64,000 nucleotides of DNA from CAZBEL01 sp964628055 (GTDB taxonomy: Bacteria > Fidelibacterota > Marinisomatia > Marinisomatales > TCS56): positions 1 to 64,000 of the forward strand of contig CAZVNL010000009.1 in assembly GCA_964628055.1 (NCBI GenBank). The letters run 5' to 3'. Position 1 is the first letter of the stretch, and the number at the start of each line of letters is the position of its first letter. The position numbers and the translations under genes were made by a program. Under the pieces are notes generated by a model. That model did not search any database. It was not told the origin of the DNA and saw only the letters and a list, made by a program, of their open reading frames with translations. This document shows positions 17,528 to 27,052 of the stretch, piece after piece.

Positions 17528-19909
17528 GTGCACAACCGGAGTCCTTCTGGTTGTAGATTTTACCTGAACTACAGAATGCAAAGTACAGGTCGTTCCTCAC
17601 ACCAGGGTCTCGTCTTTATCCCACGTCTCACGGCTGCGCTGGTGGCTGTGTGGATGTCTATGGGGCTTATGGCTGCTGTGATTCATGTGGAAGGTACGTA
17701 TGATTTCGATCATGATGGCCAGAGCGAGCTGTTGTTACTTACCACTCAGGATGGTCTCGGCACCCTGCGGTACGTGGAGATGGACTCGGTGGGACAACAT
17801 AAGCTCTTATGGTCTTTCAGCCCCCGGGAAGGACGATCCTGGCGGATAACCGATGCCAAGCTGTTGGACCTGAACGAGGATGCTGTCCCGGAACTGGTAG
17901 TAACCGTGCTCGCGGTAGACTATAACGGGGACGATCCCCTCCCCTGGTTATACATTTTCCCGTGGGAAGGAACCGCTTTCACTAAAACCCCCTACACCCT
18001 TACCGGATTTAATGGCACAAATGACCGTTTTCGCCCGGTGAATATTACCCATTACCTTGATCCCCAGGATCAAAAACTGGTATTGGTAATCGCCTTGGGG
18101 AGCCCTTCACGCCAGGTAGTGTTATTTAAACCCTTGCTCACAGAAAACGGTCTGGTAGTCACGGATCCCATTGTCCTGAGGCCGGATCTGTCGAAGAATG
18201 GTTACGCCCGGCTTTTCGCAGGCGTCTTTCAGTCTCCCGAGGGGCCTTATCTGGCAGCCTTCAGCCCTGAAGGAAACTTGTTGAAAACGACCCTTTACAC
18301 CCTCCAGGGGGAGATTCGGGAAGTGGCCTCCGACGTCCTGGCTCTTCAAGGGTCTCGTAATCTTCTGGGCCCCGCGATCATTACTCGCCCCGGCGAATTG
18401 GCTGGTGTGGAAAGCCTCCTCCTACCTTTTGAGGATAATAGTGTGCTTACCCTTTCCTACGCTGACAGTGCTCTAACCTTAACTCCCAGTCCCTTCAGTC
18501 AGCGAGGGTTGTTTATGCTTCCCGTGGGTGCCAGCGATAGCGAAATCAATGCCACCATTCTGGCGCGCGTTGAGCAGGGCTTGTATGGCCCGCCGTTAGA
18601 GGTTTCTGAGGCATCCGTTTTGAAAACGTCGGCTCCCCAACCATCTCCACAGGCTACGCCAACGCTCACGGTCCGGGATTCTATCGTTTTAGGGGATACG
18701 CTTTTCTACCAGGCCACTCCGGACACGGCGCACGGGTTTTACAATTTTCGTTGGTTGCAACGTCCCCCCGCCGGAGCCCGTTTTCAACCCGTCACCGGGG
18801 TAATTGAATGGGCTCCTTCCCGAGAGCAATTAGGCCCCCAACAGTTCGCCTATACTTACGCCATCCGCCTGCGGGAAAAATTAGTGAGCGGTTTGGATTC
18901 CCTGGGTGATCGCCACCACCTGACACCCGTCCTGGAACAAAACGACGTCCGGTTTACCGTTTTGGTGGTGGATTCAATCCCACCGGTCCTCCCTATCGTA
19001 GAGCTTCCCAGGGAAATGTATCGCGTGGTAGTGATCGTCCCCGCTAAAACCAAGGAGGAGGGACGCTTTACCTTCGATGGAGAGGCTCCCTTTGGCGTTC
19101 AGGTGGAAGAGGTGCAACTCCCCTTTCCCGTTCGGCAGAGGACCTATTATACCCATACCATAACGGCCAACTTGAGCGGCATAACGGATAATAAACGGGC
19201 CCTATTCTCGTATCAGAAAAGCGGGCCAGAAGAGGATCGGACTAACCTTACAATTACCCATGACTTCAGGGCCCGGACGTTGCGCCTTGCTCTCTCCTCC
19301 ACCAGTGACTCCGTGGCTCAGTCTTATCACCCCGAAGATTGGCTGGCACAGCTCTATCGCTATCCCGAATATTTTTTCGAAGGCTTCCCCCAGGGAATGT
19401 TCATGGACACGGTGGGACGTTCTATCCGCTTTTCCTTTGAACCCCAGGTAAAACCGCTTCCCAGACGGTACTCCACGATCCAGCTTTTTAGCCCCACCAA
19501 CCCCGAACATGTTTTGACCTTACGTCTCCGGGATATTGACCTCCAGGGGATTCGCGGTACCGTAAAACTTAGAGAGGATAGTTCCCGGGTCGTTACGACA
19601 GCAATTGATTTTAAGGGCTCTTTTGTTCCGCTCGATATGGTCATGGACATGGCTTTGTTTGAAGCGGTGGAAACGCCACCGGAGGTTGCGGAGACCGCTG
19701 CATCGCCGTTAGAGGCCGATCAGCAGAATGTCCAGGTTACAGAGGGTGAACCCCCCGCGGTGGAGGAGACCACTGAACCAGCGACAACAGCCGCAGACAC
19801 TCTTCCTACCCCTGCTACAAATTCAGTGTCACCAGTCCCTCCCAAAATCACCACCTCACCTGATACGACTGTTTCATCGGAAGTGGAATCGTCCACGCCA
19901 CAGCCATGA
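17528..19909 (+). CDS. secreted FG-GAP/Ig-like repeat protein, shorter tandem paralogue
   Basis: Up to 793 residues. A GGAGG (17513-17517) stands 10 bases before GTG 17528; ATG 17576 is the alternative. The signal peptide is the hydrophobic stretch LTAALVAVWMSMGLMAA. The N-terminal half has FG-GAP/VCBS-like words (EGTYDFDHDGQSELLLLT, DLNEDAVPELVVTV), suggesting a beta-propeller. An Ig-like repeat near 395-440 has FYNFRWLQRPP and IEWAPSREQLG. The end (about 720-793) is a Pro/Thr/Glu-rich tail. The same architecture opens the next gene (EGTFDLDGDSLQEFV, FYSFRWLQPPP, IQWVPDETQLG), so they are paralogues; ATGA overlap couples them. Probably periplasmic or surface-exposed; no function known. Confidence 0.75.
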   Translation: MHNRSPSGCRFYLNYRMQSTGRSSHQGLVFIPRLTAALVAVWMSMGLMAAVIHVEGTYDFDHDGQSELLLLTTQDGLGTLRYVEMDSVGQHKLLWSFSPREGRSWRITDAKLLDLNEDAVPELVVTVLAVDYNGDDPLPWLYIFPWEGTAFTKTPYTLTGFNGTNDRFRPVNITHYLDPQDQKLVLVIALGSPSRQVVLFKPLLTENGLVVTDPIVLRPDLSKNGYARLFAGVFQSPEGPYLAAFSPEGNLLKTTLYTLQGEIREVASDVLALQGSRNLLGPAIITRPGELAGVESLLLPFEDNSVLTLSYADSALTLTPSPFSQRGLFMLPVGASDSEINATILARVEQGLYGPPLEVSEASVLKTSAPQPSPQATPTLTVRDSIVLGDTLFYQATPDTAHGFYNFRWLQRPPAGARFQPVTGVIEWAPSREQLGPQQFAYTYAIRLREKLVSGLDSLGDRHHLTPVLEQNDVRFTVLVVDSIPPVLPIVELPREMYRVVVIVPAKTKEEGRFTFDGEAPFGVQVEEVQLPFPVRQRTYYTHTITANLSGITDNKRALFSYQKSGPEEDRTNLTITHDFRARTLRLALSSTSDSVAQSYHPEDWLAQLYRYPEYFFEGFPQGMFMDTVGRSIRFSFEPQVKPLPRRYSTIQLFSPTNPEHVLTLRLRDIDLQGIRGTVKLREDSSRVVTTAIDFKGSFVPLDMVMDMALFEAVETPPEVAETAASPLEADQQNVQVTEGEPPAVEETTEPATTAADTLPTPATNSVSPVPPKITTSPDTTVSSEVESSTPQP

Positions 19910-22900
19910 GAAAAGTGTTCACTATTATTTTCCTGCTTCTCTGGGGTGCTGGGGTATATTCCCAGGGTTGGCAGGTACTTCATTTAGAAGGTACCTTCGA
20001 CCTGGATGGTGACAGTCTGCAGGAGTTTGTTACGATTGAGAGTGGGACGCTTCAGGGTCAGCCCTTGCAGGTCATTCGTTATTATGAGTTAGACGCGGCA
20101 GGTTTTCAGCAACTTATCTGGGAATTAGAGGCTCCCCCGGGCAAGTTGGGTAATTTCGTGGGCGTTTTGCTGGGCGACCTGGAGGGGGATGGCATTCCGG
20201 AACTCATCACGGTGATGAATCTCAGTGATGAAGGGGCAGCGGGCATTTCACAACCGGTCCTATTCTATTACCAGTGGGAGGGAGACGGTTTCAGCGAAGA
20301 TCCCAAAGGTTCGCTGAATGTGGCCCCGGGGAATACTTTTTTACGCTGTTATAATTTTGATCTATTAGATATGGACGGGGATGGGGATCAGGAGCCCATC
20401 CTGGCGTTGGGCAGCCCCTGGCGTGGGTTCGTGGTGGTGGACGTATCCGATAGCGGGGAGTTGCAAGTGTCAGCCCGACTGCGTCCCAATGGATTACGTT
20501 CAGGATCCGGTTTTATCTACGTTTCCGCCGTGGACTGGGACCGGGACGGCCTGGATGAAATAGTGGGGTATAGCCCGGAAGGTAATGTCCTTCGTATCCA
20601 GCCGTTTTTCAACGAGGAGGGAACATTGGTACCAGGCAACCCGGTTACAAGCACCGTCCGGGGGATCAATAGCCTACTTCCCATGGCCACTAAAGTATTG
20701 GACTGGGATTTAGACGGGTTTGTAGATATTCTGCTCCCCTTTCAATCCGGTCATTTGGTGGCCCTCACCCTCTCCCCCGCCACCGTGGCGGTGGAAACTA
20801 TCCCTGTTGATGGGGGTCCCCTCTCCGATTTAAGCGTAGCGGATTTCAACCAGGACGGACTGGAGGACTTGCTCTTGGTTTCGGGAGAAATGAATATGCT
20901 CTCCCTGGTTTACGGCCCGGTTGACGAAGAATTGGCCCCGGAATACTTTACCCTGGAAGGTGAACAGCCTTCGGTCCAGGTATTTGCCACCCTCCCTGTT
21001 CTCTCCCGGGGAGTCTATACTGGAAGTATCATTGCCGCCGGCTGGGATGGCACCACCGGTACCCTCTTTATGTCGGATATTGGAAGTCCCTCACCAGAAA
21101 GGATCACGCCTCCGGAAGAACCGGAGGTGGAACTCCCCCTACTGGCGGAGGAAGAAGAGGATTTGTTGGCCTCCTTCCCGGAAATCTTACCGGAAGAACT
21201 CACCCTGGAATTTCCCAAAGTGCCGCAACCTATTCGCACCACGGGACAACCCCTTCCCAAGGATATCCTCCCCCGCCACGTCCTACCAGTGAATCAACTC
21301 TTTGTTTACACCATCCCCGAAGAGGAGGCTCGCCAATTCTACAGTTTTCGATGGTTACAACCGCCGCCTAAGGGGATGTTCTTCCACTATGAATCCCGCT
21401 CCATTCAATGGGTTCCTGACGAAACCCAGTTAGGAGCTTTCCGCTTGTCCTACCACGTGGAGATGAAGGTGGGTGAAACCATTAACCTCCAGTCGCAGGA
21501 TGAGGATTCTCTGTTGACGTACCAGGTGGTTCCCCAATTAGAAGGTTATGATGAGATGGTGTGGATCTATGTGAATGATCCCCCTATCTTTTTATCGGAA
21601 CCGCAGGGGACCGAGTTTGTGGCCAATTCCTTGTTTACCTATAAACCGGTCGTCCAGGATCGCAACGAAGATGCCCGGTTGTACTACGATTTGGAAGTTA
21701 AACCTGAGGGCATGGAGTTGTTAGAGAGTGGTACTATTGTTTGGCAAACGGATAGTACTGATGTGGATGTCTATGATGTGCGTCTGGTGGTCACGGATGG
21801 GTTTGACCGGGCCGTTCAGGAATTCAAACTATTCGCCCGTGCCGGGGTCAAGATTCTATCGGAAGCAGATTCGATGGCCACGGTTGGTCAGCCGTATCAT
21901 TATCAGGTAGAGGTGTGGCGTCCCGATCTAAAACAGGAACTGGGATTCAAACTCTTGCAGGCCCCGGAGGGGATGACCCTTAGTCCTGAAGGGGCTATTG
22001 ACTGGACCCCCACTGCGGCGCAGGTGGATACCCAGCGTTTCACCATTCTAGCCCACCACGGGGTGGCCACGGATACGCAGACGGTGGCCGTTTTCGTGAA
22101 CCATCCACCCGTGGTGGAATCGGCCCCTCCCCCGGTGGTGAAGGTGGAAGTGGGGGACATTTGGGAATTTCAATTGAAAGTGAGCGATCCAAATCAGCGT
22201 GACCGGCTCACGTTCACCGCCCAGGAACTTCCAGAGGGGATGCGCATGGACCCCTACTCTGGGCGGTTACGTTGGGAACCCACCCGGGAAAACGTAGATT
22301 TTTCCAACCTAGTCATTGAATTAACGGACGGACGGGAAACCCGCACCGTCGAGAGTACCTTCTTCGTAAACACTCCGGTGAAAATTGTCTCCATGCCCCC
22401 CTTGCAGGCTACCGTCGGGGAGCCGTACCAGTACCGCATCCTGGTTACCGATTTGAACACTGCCGCGCTGCTACCCTTCGAACACCCGGTTTTGGTGGAG
22501 GATGTGACCAAGGTCAGGATTTATTCGGTGAATATTTCGGACGACGTATACCGGGAAAATATTCAGCGCTACATCGGTGATTGGGAAAGGGCGGATGTGG
22601 TCTATTTGAAAGACCTGACAACCGGAGAAGTGCCAGAGGTATCGCGCTTGAACCTGAAGAAGTACGTTCATTCCCTCTTTTGGGAAAACGAGCGTTTGGT
22701 AATCGTTCTGGAAACTATTGACGATCGCACGGTGAGTATTAAGGATGTGCTCTGGGAGTTCTTCCAGGGTTCCCAAGGGAAGCCTCCCAAGGTGATCGTG
22801 GAGCGCATCAGCCCCGTCCGCTACACACTGGAAGAATTTCCTGACGGGATGGAAGTGGATGAGCTAACCGGTACGATCAACTGGACTCCCGGCAAAGATC

Positions 22901-23601
22901 AGGTGGACACTCAGGTGGTGAGCCTGTTGGTCTCTGATGGATACACGAAAGATGAACAGACCTTTGAGATTTATGTTAATCATCCCCCCACCATTGTATC
23001 CACCGCTCCGGAGTTGGCTGTAGTGGGGGAGGTCTACCGTTACCAGGTGCGGGTAGAGGATAAGAATTCTGATGCTAAACTGACCTATACCCTGTTGAAA
23101 GGTCCCCAGGGAATGCAGATGAGTCGTAGTGGCAAGGTGGTGTGGATTCCCAAGCCGGCTCAGATCAACGGCCACCGTTTTGCAGTGAAAGTCACCGACG
23201 GCCTGGCCGAGGATGTGCAAACCAGTCGCGTGTTTGTAAATATTCCGCCTTCCATTATCTCCACGCCCAAGCCGGTGGCCCTCACCGGATACGAGTACCG
23301 TTACCGGGTGATAGCGGAGGATTTAAACAAAGATAAGATAACCTTCCGACCAGTGCGTTTACCGAAGTACGCTGCGTTTAATAAAAAGACCGGGCTGTTA
23401 CGTTGGAAGCCTCGGAACAATCAGGTGGGTCCCCATGATGTCATCATAGCCGCCATTGACAGTCGTGGCGCCGCCACGACGCACGAATTTCAAATTCACA
23501 CCTTTGCTAACCCCAACGCTCGGCGGTTTGTGAATACCGGCTGGCCCCTGTTACTTACTTTTGTGGGGGTCATGTTTGCCTGGGGTATGGCCCAGATGTG
23601 A
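19906..23601 (+). CDS. giant FG-GAP and Ig-like repeat protein with C-terminal membrane anchor
   Basis: A 1231-residue protein. It has a signal peptide (about 1-20), an FG-GAP/VCBS-like N-terminal region (to about 400; words such as DLEGDGIPELITVMN, DMDGDGDQEPILALG, DWDRDGLDEIVGY, DFNQDGLEDLLLVSG), then a Glu-rich linker (about 400-440). At least six Ig-like repeats of the putative-Ig/cadherin type follow, each with a P-x-G-M...G-x-I-x-W-x-P pattern (PEGMTLSPEGAIDWTP, PEGMRMDPYSGRLRWEP, PDGMEVDELTGTINWTP, PQGMQMSRSGKVVWIP). About 105 residues are inserted in one repeat near 865-970. The last 20 residues (WPLLLTFVGVMFAWGMAQM) form a membrane helix, so the protein is probably inner-membrane anchored with its repeats in the periplasm. 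Function unknown. Confidence 0.8.
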   Translation: MRKVFTIIFLLLWGAGVYSQGWQVLHLEGTFDLDGDSLQEFVTIESGTLQGQPLQVIRYYELDAAGFQQLIWELEAPPGKLGNFVGVLLGDLEGDGIPELITVMNLSDEGAAGISQPVLFYYQWEGDGFSEDPKGSLNVAPGNTFLRCYNFDLLDMDGDGDQEPILALGSPWRGFVVVDVSDSGELQVSARLRPNGLRSGSGFIYVSAVDWDRDGLDEIVGYSPEGNVLRIQPFFNEEGTLVPGNPVTSTVRGINSLLPMATKVLDWDLDGFVDILLPFQSGHLVALTLSPATVAVETIPVDGGPLSDLSVADFNQDGLEDLLLVSGEMNMLSLVYGPVDEELAPEYFTLEGEQPSVQVFATLPVLSRGVYTGSIIAAGWDGTTGTLFMSDIGSPSPERITPPEEPEVELPLLAEEEEDLLASFPEILPEELTLEFPKVPQPIRTTGQPLPKDILPRHVLPVNQLFVYTIPEEEARQFYSFRWLQPPPKGMFFHYESRSIQWVPDETQLGAFRLSYHVEMKVGETINLQSQDEDSLLTYQVVPQLEGYDEMVWIYVNDPPIFLSEPQGTEFVANSLFTYKPVVQDRNEDARLYYDLEVKPEGMELLESGTIVWQTDSTDVDVYDVRLVVTDGFDRAVQEFKLFARAGVKILSEADSMATVGQPYHYQVEVWRPDLKQELGFKLLQAPEGMTLSPEGAIDWTPTAAQVDTQRFTILAHHGVATDTQTVAVFVNHPPVVESAPPPVVKVEVGDIWEFQLKVSDPNQRDRLTFTAQELPEGMRMDPYSGRLRWEPTRENVDFSNLVIELTDGRETRTVESTFFVNTPVKIVSMPPLQATVGEPYQYRILVTDLNTAALLPFEHPVLVEDVTKVRIYSVNISDDVYRENIQRYIGDWERADVVYLKDLTTGEVPEVSRLNLKKYVHSLFWENERLVIVLETIDDRTVSIKDVLWEFFQGSQGKPPKVIVERISPVRYTLEEFPDGMEVDELTGTINWTPGKDQVDTQVVSLLVSDGYTKDEQTFEIYVNHPPTIVSTAPELAVVGEVYRYQVRVEDKNSDAKLTYTLLKGPQGMQMSRSGKVVWIPKPAQINGHRFAVKVTDGLAEDVQTSRVFVNIPPSIISTPKPVALTGYEYRYRVIAEDLNKDKITFRPVRLPKYAAFNKKTGLLRWKPRNNQVGPHDVIIAAIDSRGAATTHEFQIHTFANPNARRFVNTGWPLLLTFVGVMFAWGMAQM

Positions 23602-23620
23602 TTCTGTCTGTAGGTTGATC

Positions 23621-24679
23621 TTAGATTCGGTTAAGGATTGCTTTTAAGAGGGCTTGTTCCCCCTGAGGGCTCACGTAAAACCGAACGGGCAGGGCGTAGA
23701 GTGGTAAGTACACACTAGAGAGGGCCTTGAATTTTACCATATCTTTTTCGGTGGTTAGGATCCACTCCGCCTGGTTGCGTTTTAACAGGTTTTTTAACTG
23801 TCGCAGATCCTTTGGTGTGTATTGGTGGTGATCAGTGAAGACGACGTGTTTTACCAGGCGTACCCCCGTCGATTTTAGGGAGCGCTCGAAACCTCGGGGG
23901 TCTCCCACAGCCGAAACGGCAACGGTGGTCTTGCCCCGGAGAGTTGAAATCTTCATATTTGAATTGTCGATCCCCGGTAATGTTTCCGCCACTTCGAGTG
24001 TGCTGTAGTAATAAGGCACGCGGGTCTGACGGGCTTTGCTCAAGAGAAAAGCAGATGGTTTTTTTAGATTGGTCTTGGTGAAGAGGATCAGGTCCGCCCG
24101 GCGCAAATGGAACCACGGTTCGCGCAGGATGCCGTAAGGAATCAGTTTGTGGGCGTATTTGCTGTCCTGACTATTGATCAGCACAACGTCCACATCCCGT
24201 TCCAGACTCCGGTGCTGAAAGGCGTCATCCAGGAGAATGATGTGCGGGTTGAATTTTTGCACAATGAACTGGCCGCCCCGGTAGCGATTCTCGTCCACGA
24301 CGATGGGAACGCCTGGTAGGGCCGTTGTCATGAGGGCCGGCTCGTCACCTACATCCACCCAATTTTTATTGATAATCTTTTGACCGTCGGAGACCAAAAC
24401 CGTTCCCACCGTGGAACGCCCGTACCCCCGGCTGAGGACGGCTACCTCACAGCCGTGCCGTTTTAATAAGCGAGCCAGGTAAATGACAGCCGGTGTTTTT
24501 CCCGTCCCTCCTACAGTTAGATTCCCGACACTCACCACCGCGCAGGGTAGTTTATGAGAAACGAAAAAACCCACGGAATAGAACAGGTTTCTCCAGAAGA
24601 TCACTCCCCAATAGAAGAGGGCCAAGGGAAATAGGAGGTAACGGAAGCGGGCCTCCAGCGGGCGTAGTTTAACTGGCAA
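23621..24679 (-). CDS. lpxK: tetraacyldisaccharide 4'-kinase
   Basis: A 352-residue kinase that phosphorylates the 4'-position of the tetraacyldisaccharide lipid A precursor at the inner membrane. An N-terminal hydrophobic segment (15-40) precedes the P-loop GNLTVGGTGKTP (52-63), then VLSRGYGRS and the DEPALM and LDDAFQH motifs typical of LpxK. The length fits the family. It is the last gene of the lipid A operon, overlapping the DUF374 acyltransferase gene by 11 bases. Confidence 0.93.
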   Translation of the reverse strand: MPVKLRPLEARFRYLLFPLALFYWGVIFWRNLFYSVGFFVSHKLPCAVVSVGNLTVGGTGKTPAVIYLARLLKRHGCEVAVLSRGYGRSTVGTVLVSDGQKIINKNWVDVGDEPALMTTALPGVPIVVDENRYRGGQFIVQKFNPHIILLDDAFQHRSLERDVDVVLINSQDSKYAHKLIPYGILREPWFHLRRADLILFTKTNLKKPSAFLLSKARQTRVPYYYSTLEVAETLPGIDNSNMKISTLRGKTTVAVSAVGDPRGFERSLKSTGVRLVKHVVFTDHHQYTPKDLRQLKNLLKRNQAEWILTTEKDMVKFKALSSVYLPLYALPVRFYVSPQGEQALLKAILNRI

Positions 24680-25310
24680 GGCGGTCTACCTCCTGTTCTA
24701 AGTCGTCCAGGGCGGTTTTCAACCGTTGAGCGCACTGGTCGTAGTCGTCGTCCTGGTGGAAAACGAGGGGTGTGCCGTAGCGGAGGAATGTTCGGCTAAA
24801 AGGTTTCGCTACTACGAAGGTGTCCCAGTTTGTGAATTCCCAGCGGCACGTGGATTGACTGGCTACGGGGATTACCGGGGCGCCGGTTTTCATGGCGGCC
24901 CGGATGACGCCTGCCTTGGGGATTTTGGCCGGTCCCTTGGGTCCATCAGGGGTAATGGCTACCAATTGACCGGGGCGTCGTAGCGTGTTTACGATTTCTT
25001 CGTAAACTTCCCGCCCACGGTCGCTGCTGGAGCCGCGCAATAGGTTCCAGCCAATGCGGGCCCCGATCTGGGAAATGATCTCGGCGTCGGCGTGGGTCCC
25101 GGCTACGCCATAATACCCCTTTCCAGCTAAATTCATAAACAAACCCAAAAGGCGTCCGTGCCAGATGGCTAAAATAACCGATTGCTCCTCCTGAAGTAGA
25201 GTTTCATGTTGGTGAGCCCCGGCAATGTCCCATCGGTTAGTGGCGTAGGCCAAGCGGAGGAACCATTTGCCCAAATGTACACTCAACCAGAATGACAACC
25301 GTTTTTTCAT
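24669..25310 (-). CDS. lysophospholipid acyltransferase family protein (DUF374)
   Basis: A 213-residue member of the DUF374 branch of the LPLAT/lauroyltransferase superfamily. The expected motifs are WHGR (50-53) with the catalytic-type His51, SSSDRG (94-99) and TPDGPKGP (120-127). In FCB bacteria this gene is often next to lpxB or lpxK and is thought to act on lipid A or another lipid; the acyl acceptor is not established here. It overlaps lpxB upstream by 4 bases (ATGA) and lpxK downstream by 11 bases, so the three should be made together. Confidence 0.88.
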   Translation of the reverse strand: MKKRLSFWLSVHLGKWFLRLAYATNRWDIAGAHQHETLLQEEQSVILAIWHGRLLGLFMNLAGKGYYGVAGTHADAEIISQIGARIGWNLLRGSSSDRGREVYEEIVNTLRRPGQLVAITPDGPKGPAKIPKAGVIRAAMKTGAPVIPVASQSTCRWEFTNWDTFVVAKPFSRTFLRYGTPLVFHQDDDYDQCAQRLKTALDDLEQEVDRLAS

Positions 25311-26422
25311 AAATCTGACTGTTTTAGGATTGCCTCAGCAGCCCGTTGATAAACGCCGGGTTGTCCTAAAGCATTCCGTACCTTTTTAAAGGCCGCCAAC
25401 ATGGTCCTGCGCTCCGGGGAATCACGAAGGAGTGGTTCTATAGTATTCGCCAGGCGTTCCGGTGTCATGTTGCGTTGCAAGTATTCCGGCACTACCTGGC
25501 GTTCGGCGATGAGGTTGACCATGGAAGCAAACGGGACCTTAGCCATGCGTTTCACCAGCGACCAACTCAAGGCATTGAGTCGGTAGCAAACTACTAAGGG
25601 GGTGTCAAAGACAGCGGCTTCCAGGGTGGCCGTTCCCGAAGCTACCAGAGCCGCCGTGGCGTGCTGGAGGGCCAGACGCGGGGCGTCCTGTTCCACCTGA
25701 ATGGCCCTGGGCACTGGGTTTAAGGTCACGTGGGGGGCTTTCCCAATCACCACCTGTAAGTCGTTCTGGCTATTCTGAAGCAGGGTTACCGCTTTCAGGA
25801 AGATGGGCCAGTGCTGGTCAACTTCCTGTTGTCGGCTACCAGGGAATAGAGATAGTAACGGTTTTGTTAGTTGCCAGCGGTGACGCTGGTAAAATGCCCC
25901 TCGATCCATTATTGGCGGTTCGTGTTCAGTAAAGGGGTGACCCACAAACGTTGCTGCTACCCCCCGCTCGCGAAACCACCGTTCTTCGAAAGGGAAGATA
26001 CACAGGGCTTGATCCACGTAGTCCTGGAGTAGGCCTACCCGTTTTTCTTTCCAGGCCCAGACCTGAGGAAGAATGAAATAGGTACAGGGGATCCTTAGGG
26101 GATGGATTCTTTTCGCCAGGCGCAAGTTAAAACCGGGGTAGTCAATGAGGATCACGCGGTCAGGGCGGCTTTCTTCCAGGATAGTGAGGGTATCGTGCAG
26201 GAGTCGACGGAAATAGGGCAGGTGCTTGATCACTTCGGCGAACCCCATGATGGCTAAGGAGTTCACATGTTCCTTGATCTCCATGCCTTCCTGAGCCATG
26301 CGGTCTCCTCCGTAGCCTAAGAAACGCGCTTCGGGGCACATTCTTTTTAGAGCTTGAATGAGTTTTGCACCGTGCAAATCACCCGAAGCTTCTCCCGCGA
26401 CGAAGAAAAAGGTGGGATTCAT
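25307..26422 (-). CDS. lpxB: lipid-A-disaccharide synthase
   Basis: A 371-residue GT19 glycosyltransferase that condenses UDP-2,3-diacylglucosamine with lipid X to form the disaccharide of lipid A. Motifs are FVAGEASGDLHGAKLI at the N-terminus, LIDYPGFNLRLAKRIH near 92, ILPQVWAWKEKRV near 117, SLFPGSRQQEVDQHWP near 191 and ALVASGTATLEAA near 259, all standard for LpxB. It sits in the middle of a five-gene lipid A operon between a membrane methyltransferase and the DUF374 acyltransferase. Confidence 0.94.
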   Translation of the reverse strand: MNPTFFFVAGEASGDLHGAKLIQALKRMCPEARFLGYGGDRMAQEGMEIKEHVNSLAIMGFAEVIKHLPYFRRLLHDTLTILEESRPDRVILIDYPGFNLRLAKRIHPLRIPCTYFILPQVWAWKEKRVGLLQDYVDQALCIFPFEERWFRERGVAATFVGHPFTEHEPPIMDRGAFYQRHRWQLTKPLLSLFPGSRQQEVDQHWPIFLKAVTLLQNSQNDLQVVIGKAPHVTLNPVPRAIQVEQDAPRLALQHATAALVASGTATLEAAVFDTPLVVCYRLNALSWSLVKRMAKVPFASMVNLIAERQVVPEYLQRNMTPERLANTIEPLLRDSPERRTMLAAFKKVRNALGQPGVYQRAAEAILKQSDL

Positions 26423-26467
26423 ACCAGAAAAAAGTGCTCTTTAGCTATCCGGAAAAGGGATCAAAGG

Positions 26468-27043
26468 TTAGAGGATCTGGGTTCTTAACGTTAAAAGAAT
26501 CAGGATGAGGAGTACGTTTTGGAGGGTTCGCCGTTCAGTATTCAGCGTCTTCCAGAAAGAAGCCGGCTTGGGGCTCGGGGGTATTTTATGTCCCCGCAGG
26601 CGTGGAATCAACCGAGGCACGTGGCGCTGGTAATTGAGATACGCTTCCCCGAACAGGTTTGTGAGGGTCTCTTCTTCCAGTGAAATGATGAGGAGATATT
26701 GGACGATGAAAAAAAGCCAGGTGGTAATCAGCATAGCCAGCAGGCTGGGGGCGCCGGCAATCAAGACGATACCGGTATACATGAGCATGTTTCCCAGGTA
26801 GAGGGGATTGCGTACGTACCGAAAAGGGCCGGCGGTGCAGAGGGAGGGGGCCCCCACCTGACGGGTGCGGGTCACCCCGCCGGCGTAGCTCACCGCCCAA
26901 AAGCGGATGGCTTCCCCTACCACCAAACAAATGGTTCCGGCAAGGATGAAGGGGAGCGCCGGTTGGGCAAAATAGATGATCAGTAGCGCCAGGGGGATGG
27001 GCGTATAGCTGCGGTATTTAAAGAAAAATTCGCGGATGTCCAT
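26468..27043 (-). CDS. isoprenylcysteine/phospholipid-type membrane methyltransferase
   Basis: A 191-residue integral membrane protein of the ICMT/PEMT superfamily, which uses S-adenosylmethionine at the membrane. The signature is GPFRYVRNPLYLGNML (near 92-107), followed by a long helix and EEETLTNLFGEAYLNYQRHVPRLIPR (near 122-147). About five helices are expected. The substrate is unknown; the position between a Gfo/Idh gene and lpxB suggests a lipid. The C-terminal tail WKTLNTERRTLQNVLL is encoded by a patterned repeat word (26523-26552) and may be a late extension of the protein. Confidence 0.8.
   Translation of the reverse strand: MDIREFFFKYRSYTPIPLALLIIYFAQPALPFILAGTICLVVGEAIRFWAVSYAGGVTRTRQVGAPSLCTAGPFRYVRNPLYLGNMLMYTGIVLIAGAPSLLAMLITTWLFFIVQYLLIISLEEETLTNLFGEAYLNYQRHVPRLIPRLRGHKIPPSPKPASFWKTLNTERRTLQNVLLILILLTLRTQIL
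26523..26552. repeat. patterned repeat word inside a coding tail
   Basis: The segment GGTTCGCCGTTCAGTATTCAGCGTCTTCC resembles TTCGGCGTTCAGCGTTC in the inverted-repeat element at 4523-4540 (14 of 17 bases alike over the best stretch). It encodes the TLNTERRTLQN tail of the membrane methyltransferase. The similarity is limited and the assignment as a dispersed repeat is tentative. Confidence 0.3.
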
Positions 27044-27052
27044 GGAGTGTTA

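Noticed and set aside
17526..17567. A 13-codon reading frame (MCTTGVLLVVDF...) just after a strong ribosome site, considered as a leader peptide.
   Set aside because: The same ribosome site serves GTG 17528 of the large gene; no attenuator hairpins or codon bias support a leader.
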